A stretch of DNA of 64,000 nucleotides. Origin: Propionispora hippei DSM 15287 (lineage in GTDB: Bacteria > Bacillota > Negativicutes > Propionisporales > Propionisporaceae). The stretch spans positions 1 through 64,000 of the forward strand of contig NZ_FQZD01000022.1 in assembly GCF_900141835.1 (NCBI RefSeq), in the 5' to 3' direction. Shown piece after piece: positions 8,076 through 16,433 of the stretch. The translations under genes were made by a program, and so were the position numbers. The first letter of the stretch is position 1. Every line of letters starts with the position of its first letter. The notes below the pieces were generated by a model. That model was not told the origin of the DNA, did no database searches, and saw only the letters and a program-made list of their open reading frames with translations.

Positions 8076-8306
8076 TCAAGTAGTCGTTATCCCGTTGCCG
8101 GCGCCGGCAACAAAGTAGTTTTCAGTGATTTGCGCAATATCCGGCGGCAGTCCCAGGGCCCCTAAATTATTGACAACAGGGATTCGCAGGATAATGTCGA
8201 GGCCGGCAGGCACCACTATCGGCTCATTATTGACAATACTGCTCAAATTACTAAAAACAAACACTCTTAGCACGTCGTTAATATCGTTGGCCAGAGCCAC
8301 AACCAT
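8076..8306 (-). CDS. Hypothetical small protein downstream of the efflux operon
   Basis: An unrecognised 76-codon frame. The start chosen is the ATG at 8306, which has GGAGG five bases upstream; an in-frame ATG at 8318 is also possible. The product reads MVVALANDINDVLRVFVF and continues with evenly spaced hydrophobic residues (IVVPAGLDIILRIPVVNNLGAL), so it looks like a folded beta-rich protein, not noise. The frame stays open upstream into the end of the MFS gene, which may point to a truncated or frame-shifted longer ancestor. No family is recognised. Confidence 0.4.
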   Translation of the reverse strand: MVVALANDINDVLRVFVFSNLSSIVNNEPIVVPAGLDIILRIPVVNNLGALGLPPDIAQITENYFVAGAGNGITTT

Positions 8307-8391
8307 CACATCCTCCATCCGTGCTTCAACCGCTGTTAAAGGCAGCGGTTCACTGCCAGTATATGCCCTGTTTTTACCAGCGGCTACAAAA

Positions 8392-9954
8392 CTAATCAGC
8401 TTCAGCCCGGCGGCCTGTAATAAAGAAAGAAAAGAACGCCCCGCACAAACAAAGAAGGGACAGGGCAAAAAACACATCCTCAAAGGACAATACACTGGCA
8501 TGTTGCTGCAGCATTTGCCCCAGTAACAGCTTGAATTGAGCGTACTGTTCCGGCAGGAATCCCCGTCCGGTGCTCCAGCCGTGCAAGGCCTCGGACAGCA
8601 GTTGGTTATCCATACCCTTATCGCCCCATAACGTCCGCAGCAGCTCATACAGTTGCTGCGACGACCGGACCGCCGGATTCAGGTAGGCGTTCAATACCTG
8701 GGAATGGTGGATTTCCCGGTTGGTCAGCAGGGTTTCGACAAAGACAACACCAATACTGCCGCCGATAATTTTGGCCAGATTAAATACGCCCGACCCGACC
8801 CCGATCTTGTCCTTGGGCAACGACGCAATGGCACAGTTGCTTAACGGCGACATGGTAAAGCCCAGACCGATTCCCAGCATAACCAGACGGATGAAAAAAT
8901 TCCGGGATGAAAAATCAGGATTGATCTGGCTCAACAGATAAATGGCCAGCGAGATGAGCAAAATACCGCAAGCGGTAGGCAGCCGTGACCCGAAACGGTC
9001 GGCCAGCCGGCCGCCGACCGGGGCGAACACCACCATGGTGGCCGTCATGGGCAGCAGCATAATGCCTGCCGTCATGGAACTGTAATTTAAGATGGTCTTT
9101 AAAAAGAACGGCAGCAAAAACATGGCGCCATACATGGCGACAAAGGACAGAAAGCCAATGATATTGGCAATGGCAAAATCTTTGTTCTTAAACAGTGACA
9201 GCTCAATCATCGGCTGCTTTACATACAGCTCGACCATGATGAACAGTACCATGGCGGCACCAGCCGTATAGAACAGCGAAACAATATATAAAGAATCCCA
9301 GCCTTCCTTCTGTCCCTGATTAAGCGCAATCAGCAGCGAACTGATGCTGAGAATCAAAAAGCCTGCGCCGAGGTAATCGGCCCCCGTCTTTTGATTGCGC
9401 TCGAATTTTGGAATGATGATAAAAGCCAGCATAATACAGAGAATACACAGGGGAACCACCGAGAAAAAGATGGACCGCCAGCTAAAATGCTCGATCAAAT
9501 AGCCGCCGATGGTTGGTCCCATTGCGCTGCCCGCCGCCGCCATGGCGCTCCAGATACCCAGCGCCTGCCCCCGCTCATAGGGTTCAAAGGTAGCCGCCAC
9601 AATAGCCATTGCGTTGGGCAGCAGCATGCCGGCGCCCACCCCCTGAATGACCCGCACGATAATCATAAAGGTGGAATTGGAGGCAACGCCGCACAGCAGC
9701 GACGCTACTGTAAAAATCGTCATTCCCGCAATGTAGGTTTCCTTTGTGCCAAACTGGTCCCCCAGTTTTCCCGTCAGCGGCAGGGTGGAGCCGTAGGGCA
9801 AGAGATAGCTCAACGAAACCCACACAATAGAGTCCATATTAAAGTTCAGTTCCTGCATCATATTCGGCAGGGCAATATTGACACAGCTACTGACATACGC
9901 GCTGAGCACTGTTCCCAGGCATACGGCAAATAAGACGGAATATTTTTTCATCAT
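8392..9954 (-). CDS. DHA2-type MFS multidrug transporter (EmrB/QacA family)
   Basis: Protein of 520 residues with about 14 predicted membrane helices. Motif A-like sequence GKLGDQFGTKETY lies in the loop after helix 2 and motif C-like GSAMGPTIGGYL in helix 5, both typical of 14-helix drug:H+ antiporters. It lies 21 bases after an EmrA-like adaptor and third in a padR-emrA-emrB order on the minus strand. Together with a TolC-type duct the pair would export drugs across both membranes. Substrate is unknown. The start MMKKYSV is well placed; either of the two ATGs is possible. Confidence 0.92.
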   Translation of the reverse strand: MMKKYSVLFAVCLGTVLSAYVSSCVNIALPNMMQELNFNMDSIVWVSLSYLLPYGSTLPLTGKLGDQFGTKETYIAGMTIFTVASLLCGVASNSTFMIIVRVIQGVGAGMLLPNAMAIVAATFEPYERGQALGIWSAMAAAGSAMGPTIGGYLIEHFSWRSIFFSVVPLCILCIMLAFIIIPKFERNQKTGADYLGAGFLILSISSLLIALNQGQKEGWDSLYIVSLFYTAGAAMVLFIMVELYVKQPMIELSLFKNKDFAIANIIGFLSFVAMYGAMFLLPFFLKTILNYSSMTAGIMLLPMTATMVVFAPVGGRLADRFGSRLPTACGILLISLAIYLLSQINPDFSSRNFFIRLVMLGIGLGFTMSPLSNCAIASLPKDKIGVGSGVFNLAKIIGGSIGVVFVETLLTNREIHHSQVLNAYLNPAVRSSQQLYELLRTLWGDKGMDNQLLSEALHGWSTGRGFLPEQYAQFKLLLGQMLQQHASVLSFEDVFFALSLLCLCGAFFSFFITGRRAEAD

Positions 9955-9975
9955 AACTGTTTTACCTTCTCCCGG

Positions 9976-10998
9976 TCAGCGCACATGAATCTCAATGATC
10001 GCCGACATGCCCGGTTTTAATTCCCCGTCCGCCGCATTTTCGGCCTGGATTTTTATCGGCAGCCGCTGTGTTACTTTCGTAAAGTTTCCCGAGGTATTCT
10101 CGTTAGGCAGCAGGGCAAACTGCGACCCGGCCGCCGGTCCTACTTCCTTTACCTTGCCGGTAAAGGTTTTGCCCGGATAGGCGTCTATCGTAAAGCTGAC
10201 CTCCTGGCCGGCTTTGACCTTGCCGATGTAGGTTTCCTCAATATTTGCGGCAATCCAGACATCCGACAGATTGGCGATGCTTACCAGCGGCTGACCGGCG
10301 GACACCACTTCACCGTCTTCCACCGACTTTAAGGCCAGTGTGCCGCTGACCGGTGCTTTAATGACCGTGTCATCCAATTGCACCTGGGCGCTTTTTACTG
10401 CCGCCTGGGCTTGCTGTACCTGGGCCTGCAGCATTTTTATATCTTCCGGCCGGGAGCCCTCATTAGTCACACTGTAAGAGTTCTGTGCCGCCTCACATTG
10501 GGCCTTGGCTACTTCCCAGGCTGTTTTTGCCGCATCCCGTTGCTGGGCCGAGATACCGCCCTGACGATAGAGCGCTTCCACCCGTTCATATTCCTTCCGG
10601 GCATTTTCCAACGTCGCCTGTGCCTGTGTTACCGAAGCGCCTGCTTCGGCGATTTCCTGCGGCCGGTTACCGGCTTCGGCCAGTGCCAGTTTGGCCTGCG
10701 CTGCCGCCAGAGCAGCCTGGGCCTGCTCCAGTTGCGCCTGGAACTCCCGTTGTTCAATGGTGGCAACCACCTGGCCGGCTGTTACGGCATCCCCCTCCTG
10801 CACCAGCAGTTTTTCCACCCGGCCGGTCACTTTGGCACTGATATTGACAATTGTCCCTTTCACCCGGGCATCATCTGTCGAGACAATCCGGCTGCTGCGA
10901 ATCCACCACCATACGCCGCCGCTGACAGCAATTAAAACAATCAGCCCCACGATCATTCCCATCGTTCTTTTACTTAGTCTATTTGTTGCCTGACCCAT
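9976..10998 (-). CDS. HlyD/EmrA-type membrane fusion protein
   Basis: Protein of 340 residues with one N-terminal membrane helix (about 14-32), a biotinyl-lipoyl-like half motif ISAKVTGRVEKLLVQEGDAV, an alanine/glutamine-rich coiled-coil hairpin (about 85-200), and the second half motif VIKAPVSGTLALKSVEDGEVV. This is the periplasmic adaptor architecture of EmrA. It bridges the EmrB-like pump encoded next to it and an outer-membrane channel such as TolC (2635-3918). Confidence 0.92.
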   Translation of the reverse strand: MGQATNRLSKRTMGMIVGLIVLIAVSGGVWWWIRSSRIVSTDDARVKGTIVNISAKVTGRVEKLLVQEGDAVTAGQVVATIEQREFQAQLEQAQAALAAAQAKLALAEAGNRPQEIAEAGASVTQAQATLENARKEYERVEALYRQGGISAQQRDAAKTAWEVAKAQCEAAQNSYSVTNEGSRPEDIKMLQAQVQQAQAAVKSAQVQLDDTVIKAPVSGTLALKSVEDGEVVSAGQPLVSIANLSDVWIAANIEETYIGKVKAGQEVSFTIDAYPGKTFTGKVKEVGPAAGSQFALLPNENTSGNFTKVTQRLPIKIQAENAADGELKPGMSAIIEIHVR

Positions 10999-11014
10999 TG
11001 TCCACTCTCCCTAA

Positions 11015-11374
11015 TTACAGTAAATCACTTCGAATAATTTGTATGTTCCGTTCTACTTCGTTCAATCGTGCAGTCACCTTTTTCACCAGCTCGGGAATAT
11101 AGGCATGCCCATGCTCGGTAATCGAATAAATACGTTTGCTGCGCTTATCGTTATCTTCCCAGTGCCCTACCACATAACCCCGCTCTTCCATGACCCGCAG
11201 CAATGGATAGAGCGCATTGGGATTTGGTGTAATCGCCCCCTGGGTTCGCCGTTTGATTTCCTCCGCCATTTTGTTGCCATAAGCCGGTCCCTTGGCTAAG
11301 AAGGTAAGCAAATACAACGCCATAATAATCTTGGTCCAGGTTTTCTGCTCACTTTTTTGCACCACTTCTATCAC
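11015..11374 (-). CDS. PadR-family transcriptional regulator
   Basis: Protein of 119 residues. The winged helix contains the PadR hallmark Y-rich recognition segment GAITPNPNALYPLLRVMEERGYV (about 47-70). A short C-terminal coiled coil (ARLNEVERNIQIIRSDLL) serves dimerisation. It is the first gene of the EmrAB-like operon and probably represses it. Family members typically bind a drug and release the promoter. The AT-rich stretch just upstream (11385-11440) contains several ATTA/TAAT blocks that could be the operator, but no clean palindrome was established. Confidence 0.9.
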   Translation of the reverse strand: MIEVVQKSEQKTWTKIIMALYLLTFLAKGPAYGNKMAEEIKRRTQGAITPNPNALYPLLRVMEERGYVVGHWEDNDKRSKRIYSITEHGHAYIPELVKKVTARLNEVERNIQIIRSDLL

Positions 11375-11533
11375 CGCCCAATTTTAACATTAGTAATCAG
11401 AACATTATTAATCTTAATATGATTTTTATTAATAAGCAATCCCGCTACGTTGCGATAATTCCAGAAATTAGCCTGTTTTTTTGCAATTATCCGCTATTAA
11501 AGCGGACCTCTCTCCCTTTCCATTCTGATCCGC

Positions 11534-11564
11534 AAAAAAAAACGGTACTCGTCTTCAGTACCGT
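11534..11564 (-). terminator. Terminator of the first NitT/TauT-type ABC operon
   Basis: On the minus strand ACGGTACT pairs with AGTACCGT and is followed by nine T, just after the permease stop codon. Confidence 0.9.
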
Positions 11565-11592
11565 CGCTGCCAATCCGCCAAAGCATCGCTGC

Positions 11593-12339
11593 CTATTTAT
11601 ATTGCCAATAGCATAACCGGCGTTCCAGGTAGTCAATCGAGGCAAACAAAAACAGCCCGATCAGGCTAAGCACCACAATGCCGGCGTACATTTCCAGATA
11701 ATTCACCCGCATCCAGGCGTCCATAATAAAATACCCCATGCCGTATTGGGTACCAAAGGTTTCGGTGAAAAAAAGCACCGAAACGGCTGTCGCCATGGCC
11801 ACCCGCAGCGAGGTGAAAAACTGCGGCAGCGACGCCGGAACTAAAATGTCCCGCACTACCGCACCAAAACCGGCGCCCAGCGAATAGAGCGGATAGTAGG
11901 TCTCCCTGGGAATGCTTTTTACACCGTCCCGCACGGCCACCACCACCTGGAAGACAATGATTAAAAAGATCATTAAAATCTTGGAGGCCTCGCCCAGGCC
12001 AAACAGCAGCATCAGAACAGGCAGCAAGGCGATTTTCGGGATGGGATAGGTTAGATAGACCAGAGGCGATAAGGTTCTGTCCCAACGGGAAAAATAGCCC
12101 ATACATAACCCTAAAGGCATGCCGGCTGCCACCGCCAGCAGAACGCCCGCCAGAATGCGCCACAGACTGTAAAAACCGTGGGCGGCAATTTTTGCCGCAA
12201 AAATTTTAATCAGCGTGACCGCCACCAGCGCTGGATAAGGAATGATCGGCAGGTTGACCAAAGCGGCGACAGCCTGCCAGATAATCAGAAAGAGCACTAC
12301 CCCGTACAGATATCCTAAGCCTGCTCTTTTGCTCTTCAT
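11593..12339 (-). CDS. ABC transporter permease, SsuC/TauC/ThiX type
   Basis: Protein of 248 residues with about six membrane helices and the BPD_transp_1 EAA-like loop SLGAGFGAVVRDILVPASLP. The ATG at 12339 overlaps the ATPase stop codon (ATGA), indicating translational coupling; an earlier in-frame ATG inside the ATPase is rejected. It works with the ATPase and lipoprotein encoded upstream. The family imports sulfonates, taurine, nitrate or pyrimidine precursors. The substrate is not evident here. Confidence 0.9.
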   Translation of the reverse strand: MKSKRAGLGYLYGVVLFLIIWQAVAALVNLPIIPYPALVAVTLIKIFAAKIAAHGFYSLWRILAGVLLAVAAGMPLGLCMGYFSRWDRTLSPLVYLTYPIPKIALLPVLMLLFGLGEASKILMIFLIIVFQVVVAVRDGVKSIPRETYYPLYSLGAGFGAVVRDILVPASLPQFFTSLRVAMATAVSVLFFTETFGTQYGMGYFIMDAWMRVNYLEMYAGIVVLSLIGLFLFASIDYLERRLCYWQYK

Positions 12340-13082
12340 AGCGACCAGTCCTCTTTTATCAGTTTGCGTAAAGTCAGGCACATCCGGAAAAATTCAGCCT
12401 GCTCGCGGACTGCCTCCTGCCCGAACAGGGGATTATCCAGCACCTGACTGACCTGGCCGGGACAGCCGGATAAAATGACAATCTTTTTGCCCAAATAGAC
12501 GGCCTCCTCCACATGATGGGTGACCAGAAAGGTCGACACGGCGTGTGTCTTCCAGACATGAAGAAATACGTGCTGGATTTCCTCCCTGGTCATCGCATCC
12601 AGTGCGGAAAAGGGTTCATCCATCAGCAATAAGTCGGGCTGCAACAAAAAGCTGCGGGCCAGCGATACCCGCTGCTGCTGCCCGCCGCTTAGCTCGCCGG
12701 GATAGCGTTTTTCCAGTCCGCCAAGCCCCAATTGTCCGATAACCTCCTGGATGGCCTGACCAGACCGGGCCTGCTTTTTTATTTTCGTCCCAAGACAAAT
12801 ATTCTCATAGACATTTTTCCAAGGCAGCAGGCCGTAATTTTGCGGAATAAACCCGATTTGCTGCTCAGCCGGACGCAGCGGCTGGCCGTTCATTTCTACC
12901 TGTCCGGTAAAATCGGTAATAATGCCGGCCAGTACTTTGAGGAGCGTAGACTTGCCACAGCCGGAAGGGCCGATGATCGCACAGGTTTCACCGGGAGCAA
13001 GCTCCAGATTGATTCCGGCCAGCGCCGTATAGTTTTCCTCCTGTGAGGTATAGCCGACAGTCAGTTCTTTGATCCGAAGCAT
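12336..13082 (-). CDS. ABC transporter ATP-binding protein, SsuB/TauB/ThiZ type
   Basis: Protein of 248 residues with Walker [10 protein letters not shown] (about 37-45), signature [14 protein letters not shown] (about 133), and Walker [13 protein letters not shown]. It is the cytoplasmic motor of the transporter whose permease overlaps its end by four bases. The lipoprotein gene ends seven bases upstream of its start. One importer unit is therefore encoded by three tightly packed genes. Confidence 0.93.
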   Translation of the reverse strand: MLRIKELTVGYTSQEENYTALAGINLELAPGETCAIIGPSGCGKSTLLKVLAGIITDFTGQVEMNGQPLRPAEQQIGFIPQNYGLLPWKNVYENICLGTKIKKQARSGQAIQEVIGQLGLGGLEKRYPGELSGGQQQRVSLARSFLLQPDLLLMDEPFSALDAMTREEIQHVFLHVWKTHAVSTFLVTHHVEEAVYLGKKIVILSGCPGQVSQVLDNPLFGQEAVREQAEFFRMCLTLRKLIKEDWSL

Positions 13083-13088
13083 GACCTG

Positions 13089-14039
13089 TTACCTGACAAA
13101 CCGGTCGTTAACCAGTTCCTTATAGGAGTAGCCCTTTTGAATCAGTTGTTTTTGCTGCAGCCAGGCAATGACCGCCTCCACATCGGCGGGAGCGGGAGCG
13201 GCGGCTTTTTTATACTGCGGCAGTTCCAGCGAATCTTTCACCGCCGCCGGGAAGCCGGCTTTCTCAATCACCAGGTCAATATAGCTGTCTCTGGGCTCTT
13301 TTGCCAGATAATCAATCGCCTTGTTGTAAGCCCGGTACATGGCGGCAATCTCCTTTGCTTTTGTTTCTGTCGCTTTGTTGGTAAATAGCATAACGCCCGG
13401 ATTAATGCCCAGTTGTTCCGAGCTGCTTACCAGCCTGGCCCCGCTTTTCACGGCCAGAGTTGCCAGCGGATCGGGCAGGGTGGCGGCGGCGATTTTGCCA
13501 TTTTGCAGCATTTCCAGCCGTGCCGGAATTTGCGGCACAATGACTTTGTTCATATCATCGGCGGCCAGTCCGCCCTTGGTGCCGATCGTATCGGTCACAT
13601 ACTCGATAATGGTGTTTTTGGAAATCGCCACATCTTTTCCCCTTAGGTCCTGCAGGGTCGCCACGGCTTCGCCTTTGCCGGCCACCAGCTTGTAATTGCC
13701 TGTCGTGGCCGAAGTAATCACCGTGTCAAAACCGCCGTCCTTGGCAAATGCCTCCGCCAGCACGTCGGAAATCGCCCCGTCCAGGTTGCCGCTCTGCAAG
13801 GCGCTGTCCCGGTCGACAGCGCTTTTAAACGACTTGAGCGTGACATTCACGCCTTCTTCCTTAAAAAACCCCTTTTCCTGCGCAATGATAAAGGGGATGG
13901 AATCCACATCCGGCATAAGTCCTACCGTAAGCGTCTGACCCGCCTGCTCCCCGGCGGCAGCGCCGCCTGGTCCCGCTCCGCAGCCTGCCAGCGCCAGCAT
14001 AAGCATAATACTTAGCATAACAACAATCAATTTTCTCAT
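13089..14039 (-). CDS. ABC transporter substrate-binding lipoprotein (NMT1/SsuA-like)
   Basis: Protein of 316 residues with a lipobox LALAGC (cysteine near residue 20) and a glycine/alanine linker. The NMT1-like fold follows (TVGLMPDVDSIPFIIAQEKGFF, VNVTLKSFKSAVDRDSALQSG). It captures the ligand outside the inner membrane for the adjoining ATPase and permease. Sulfonates, HMP-type pyrimidines or other small anions are possible by family only. It is the first gene of its operon and lies behind the palindrome-covered promoter at 14096-14136. Confidence 0.9.
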   Translation of the reverse strand: MRKLIVVMLSIMLMLALAGCGAGPGGAAAGEQAGQTLTVGLMPDVDSIPFIIAQEKGFFKEEGVNVTLKSFKSAVDRDSALQSGNLDGAISDVLAEAFAKDGGFDTVITSATTGNYKLVAGKGEAVATLQDLRGKDVAISKNTIIEYVTDTIGTKGGLAADDMNKVIVPQIPARLEMLQNGKIAAATLPDPLATLAVKSGARLVSSSEQLGINPGVMLFTNKATETKAKEIAAMYRAYNKAIDYLAKEPRDSYIDLVIEKAGFPAAVKDSLELPQYKKAAAPAPADVEAVIAWLQQKQLIQKGYSYKELVNDRFVR

Positions 14040-14095
14040 CGTTCAACCTCATTTCCCAGCCGGATACACCGTTCCGGCCGTATTTTACCGCAACG

Positions 14096-14136
14096 AATAA
14101 GGTCAGAAATATATCTCTGACCTTATTCTAAGCCAA
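14096..14136 (-). promoter_or_regulatory. Promoter of the first ABC operon covered by a 12-bp perfect inverted repeat
   Basis: On the minus strand TTGGCT (14131-14136), a 17-base spacer and TATATT (14108-14113) form a promoter. AATAAGGTCAGA (14096-14107) and TCTGACCTTATT (14116-14127) are perfect inverted arms separated by 8 bases and cover the spacer, the -10 box and the start site. No T-run follows. The arrangement fits a repressor operator better than a terminator. Confidence 0.65.
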
Positions 14137-14191
14137 CGGCCTTTTGTTTATGTTTACAAGTTCTGTGGCCAAAGGCAGAATCCTGCCGCTA

Positions 14192-14240
14192 AAACAAAGA
14201 AAGCACTGTGAACCGGCGGCGCGACCGGCTCACAGTGCTT
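14192..14240 (-). terminator. Terminator after the MFS gene
   Basis: On the minus strand AAGCACTGTGAGCCGG pairs with CCGGTTCACAGTGCTT (one G-T pair), followed by TCTTTGTTTT. Confidence 0.85.
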
Positions 14241-14261
14241 CTCTCAGTCAATACATATTTT

Positions 14262-15473
14262 TTAGTGATCAGGTACCGCCGACAGTTCTTCCGAAACTGG
14301 TTTGAACACATTGTGGTACACCCAAACGGCATTCATTAGCAATAAGGCGCTGGTCAAATAAAACACATAGTAAATTCCGAAATGGGCGGCGATCTGTCCC
14401 CCGGCCAGCGCGCCGGTAAAGGTTCCGAAAAACTGGGCCGCCTGATTGTAGCCAAATACCCGCCCGGCAATTTCATCAGGAATATTCTGCTTTAAGAGCG
14501 TGTTAATCGACGGCATCAACGCGGCCGTGGCAATCCCCAGCAAAAAACGCAGCAGCATAAGCTGCCATTCATTTTTGACCAGTGCCTGAGGCACAAACAA
14601 ACAACCCGCTGCAATTAACGCCACTAAAATAACTTTATGGGCGCCAATCCGGTCGGAAAGCTTACCCAGTGACGAAGCCGCCAGTATACTGGCCATTCCC
14701 GACGCTGCAAAGACCAGTCCGGCAATGAGCGCCAGGTGATCATTGCCAGGCGACAGCTCATCAATATACACAGTGATAATCGGCTCAATAGAAAATAGCG
14801 CCACCTGCAGCACGAAGGTGGTAAAGAACATGGACAGCAAGAGCCGCTGATCAGGCAGTTTTTGCCAAACTTCCTGGAAACTGAGCACTGCCTTTTTATT
14901 GGTCACAACCTTTTCTTTCACAAAAAACAAGGTCAGTACGAAAGCCAGCAGCAGTAAGGCTCCCATCACAAAAAACATGTTCCGGAAGCCCGTTGCTTCT
15001 GCCAGGTAGCCTCCCAACAAAGGCCCTAACAGCGTGCCGCCCACCACACCGGTAGAAAGCGTCCCCAGCGCCCAGCCGGCCCGTTCCTTCGGCGTTTGGG
15101 TGGCAATCAGCGTAATGGCACCCGAATTAAAACCGGCAATCGTCCCCAGCAGCAGCCGCAGGCCTACCAGTTCGTAAACGTTTTGCACAAAACCCATACA
15201 ACTGACAATAATGGCCATTCCCAGACTTGCCCTAAGCAGCATGGGCTTGCGGCCATACTGGTCGGCCAGTTTGCCCCAGAGCGGCGAAACCAGGCCCAGG
15301 GCCAGTGTCGTACAGCCAAAGGCGATCCCTGACCACAGCTCAATATCCGCCGTGGCGTGCACTCCTAAATGATCAATATATAAAGGCAGGATCGGTGCCA
15401 CCTGACTTAAGGCTGAAGCCGTCGCAAACGCGCCCAGCCAGCAAATAAACAAATTTCTTTTCCACATTTCCAT
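14262..15473 (-). CDS. MFS transporter (MdtG/TetA-like, 12 helices)
   Basis: Protein of 403 residues with about twelve membrane helices. Motif A appears as GKLADQYGRKPMLL after helix 2 and is echoed as GKLSDRIGAHKVI after helix 8. A proline/glycine-rich helix 5 (LLGPLLGGYLAE) marks a drug antiporter. It is the only gene of its unit, with the repeat R2 copy upstream and a strong terminator downstream. The substrate cannot be predicted. Confidence 0.88.
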   Translation of the reverse strand: MEMWKRNLFICWLGAFATASALSQVAPILPLYIDHLGVHATADIELWSGIAFGCTTLALGLVSPLWGKLADQYGRKPMLLRASLGMAIIVSCMGFVQNVYELVGLRLLLGTIAGFNSGAITLIATQTPKERAGWALGTLSTGVVGGTLLGPLLGGYLAEATGFRNMFFVMGALLLLAFVLTLFFVKEKVVTNKKAVLSFQEVWQKLPDQRLLLSMFFTTFVLQVALFSIEPIITVYIDELSPGNDHLALIAGLVFAASGMASILAASSLGKLSDRIGAHKVILVALIAAGCLFVPQALVKNEWQLMLLRFLLGIATAALMPSINTLLKQNIPDEIAGRVFGYNQAAQFFGTFTGALAGGQIAAHFGIYYVFYLTSALLLMNAVWVYHNVFKPVSEELSAVPDH

Positions 15474-15501
15474 AAAAAATCCCCACTTTAGCGCCTGCCT
15501 G

Positions 15502-15655
15502 ATACTTTGTCAGTCCTAAAACGGCGAGGCTATTTTTCGCAACCCAGGGCAAAGGAAAAAGGCATACCCGAAGTATGCATACTGACAATAACCAAACGTT
15601 ATAGAACCTAGACCGCCAGTATCCACTGGATTAAGGCTGGTAAGCTACTAATGCC
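15502..15655. repeat. Dispersed intergenic repeat R2, copy 2
   Basis: Collinear with 51785-51935 over its full length. Shared blocks include ACGGCGAGGCTATTTT versus ATGGCGAGGCTATTTT, GGCATACC...AGTATGC, ACTGAC.A.AAC, TAGACCG.CAGTAT.CAC.GGATTA and TAAG.TA. The inner GGCATAC/GTATGC can form a small hairpin. There is no coding potential. It fills the MFS-TetR gap. Confidence 0.8.
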
Positions 15656-15664
15656 TCAGGCATC

Positions 15665-16234
15665 TTAACTTTGCTCCTCCCCAGCCAGCCCTTCCAGGCC
15701 ACGAATAAAGGTGTCCAGCAGTTGCCGGTAGCTTATGTCCCGTTCCACCGGTTGAGCAAACCAGCCGGACGCCTCCAGCGCCACAAATCCGTGCATAACG
15801 CTGCGCAAACCGCGTACCGCATGGACAAGCGCCTCGTCCTGCAGCCGGTAGCCGCGCAGCACAGCATAAAGCACTTCCATAAGCTCCTTCGTTGCCGCTT
15901 TCACGGCCGGGTCTTCCCGGTCCGACCAGGCCACAATTGCCTGATACAGTCCGGGCCGTTCATGAGCAAACAGACGGTATTCGGCAGCAATGGCCCGGAT
16001 AGCGTCCTGCCGGGCTTTTCCTACAGCGGCTTCGCTAATCCTTGCTTTAAGCTGACTGCTGCCAAACACCGCCAGACCCTTACGCAAATCAGGCAGCCCC
16101 TTAACATGATTATATAGTGACGGCTTTCGAACACTCAGGCGGTCGGACACTTCGGTGAGCGTCACCGCCGCCAGTCCGAGCTCGTCGGCAATTTGCGCCG
16201 CCGTTTCAATTAATATCCGGTTATTTAGACCCAT
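15665..16234 (-). CDS. TetR-family regulator with WHG-type C-terminal domain
   Basis: About 189 residues. The N-terminal helix-turn-helix reads LGLAAVTLTEVSDRLSVRKPSLYNHVKGLPDL (about 19-50). The C-terminal half contains the RGLRSVMHGFVALEASGWF pattern typical of TetR_C_33/WHG regulators. The ATG at 16234 follows GAGGATACGG; the longer in-frame start lacks this. A perfect ACTAAC-ACC-GTTAGT palindrome lies 80 bases upstream and probably marks autoregulation or control of the divergent side. Its target drug or gene is unknown. Confidence 0.9.
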   Translation of the reverse strand: MGLNNRILIETAAQIADELGLAAVTLTEVSDRLSVRKPSLYNHVKGLPDLRKGLAVFGSSQLKARISEAAVGKARQDAIRAIAAEYRLFAHERPGLYQAIVAWSDREDPAVKAATKELMEVLYAVLRGYRLQDEALVHAVRGLRSVMHGFVALEASGWFAQPVERDISYRQLLDTFIRGLEGLAGEEQS

Positions 16235-16313
16235 CCGTATCCTCAAATAATCCCTGCTTCCCTTATCGCTGACCGGACTGATCAGCAACTTAACTAACCA
16301 TATTTATACTAAT

Positions 16314-16328
16314 ACTAACACCGTTAGT
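16314..16328. promoter_or_regulatory. Candidate TetR operator
   Basis: ACTAAC-ACC-GTTAGT is a perfect 6-3-6 inverted repeat upstream of the TetR gene, next to TATACTAATACTAAC. Size and place fit an autoregulatory site. Confidence 0.55.
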
Positions 16329-16433
16329 TGTCAAGCGGCGAAAGCCTGCTTTGAAAAGCCTTATCGCCTATTCTCAGCCAAAAAAGCTGCCTCGCTCCTC
16401 AGGCAACGAAAAAACAACCGGTAGCTTCGCCGC

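Noticed and set aside
8307-8648. N-terminal extension of the small frame at 8076 to 8648
   Set aside because: It overlaps the coding end of the EmrB-like gene in another frame and has a cysteine-rich composition typical of a shadow frame.
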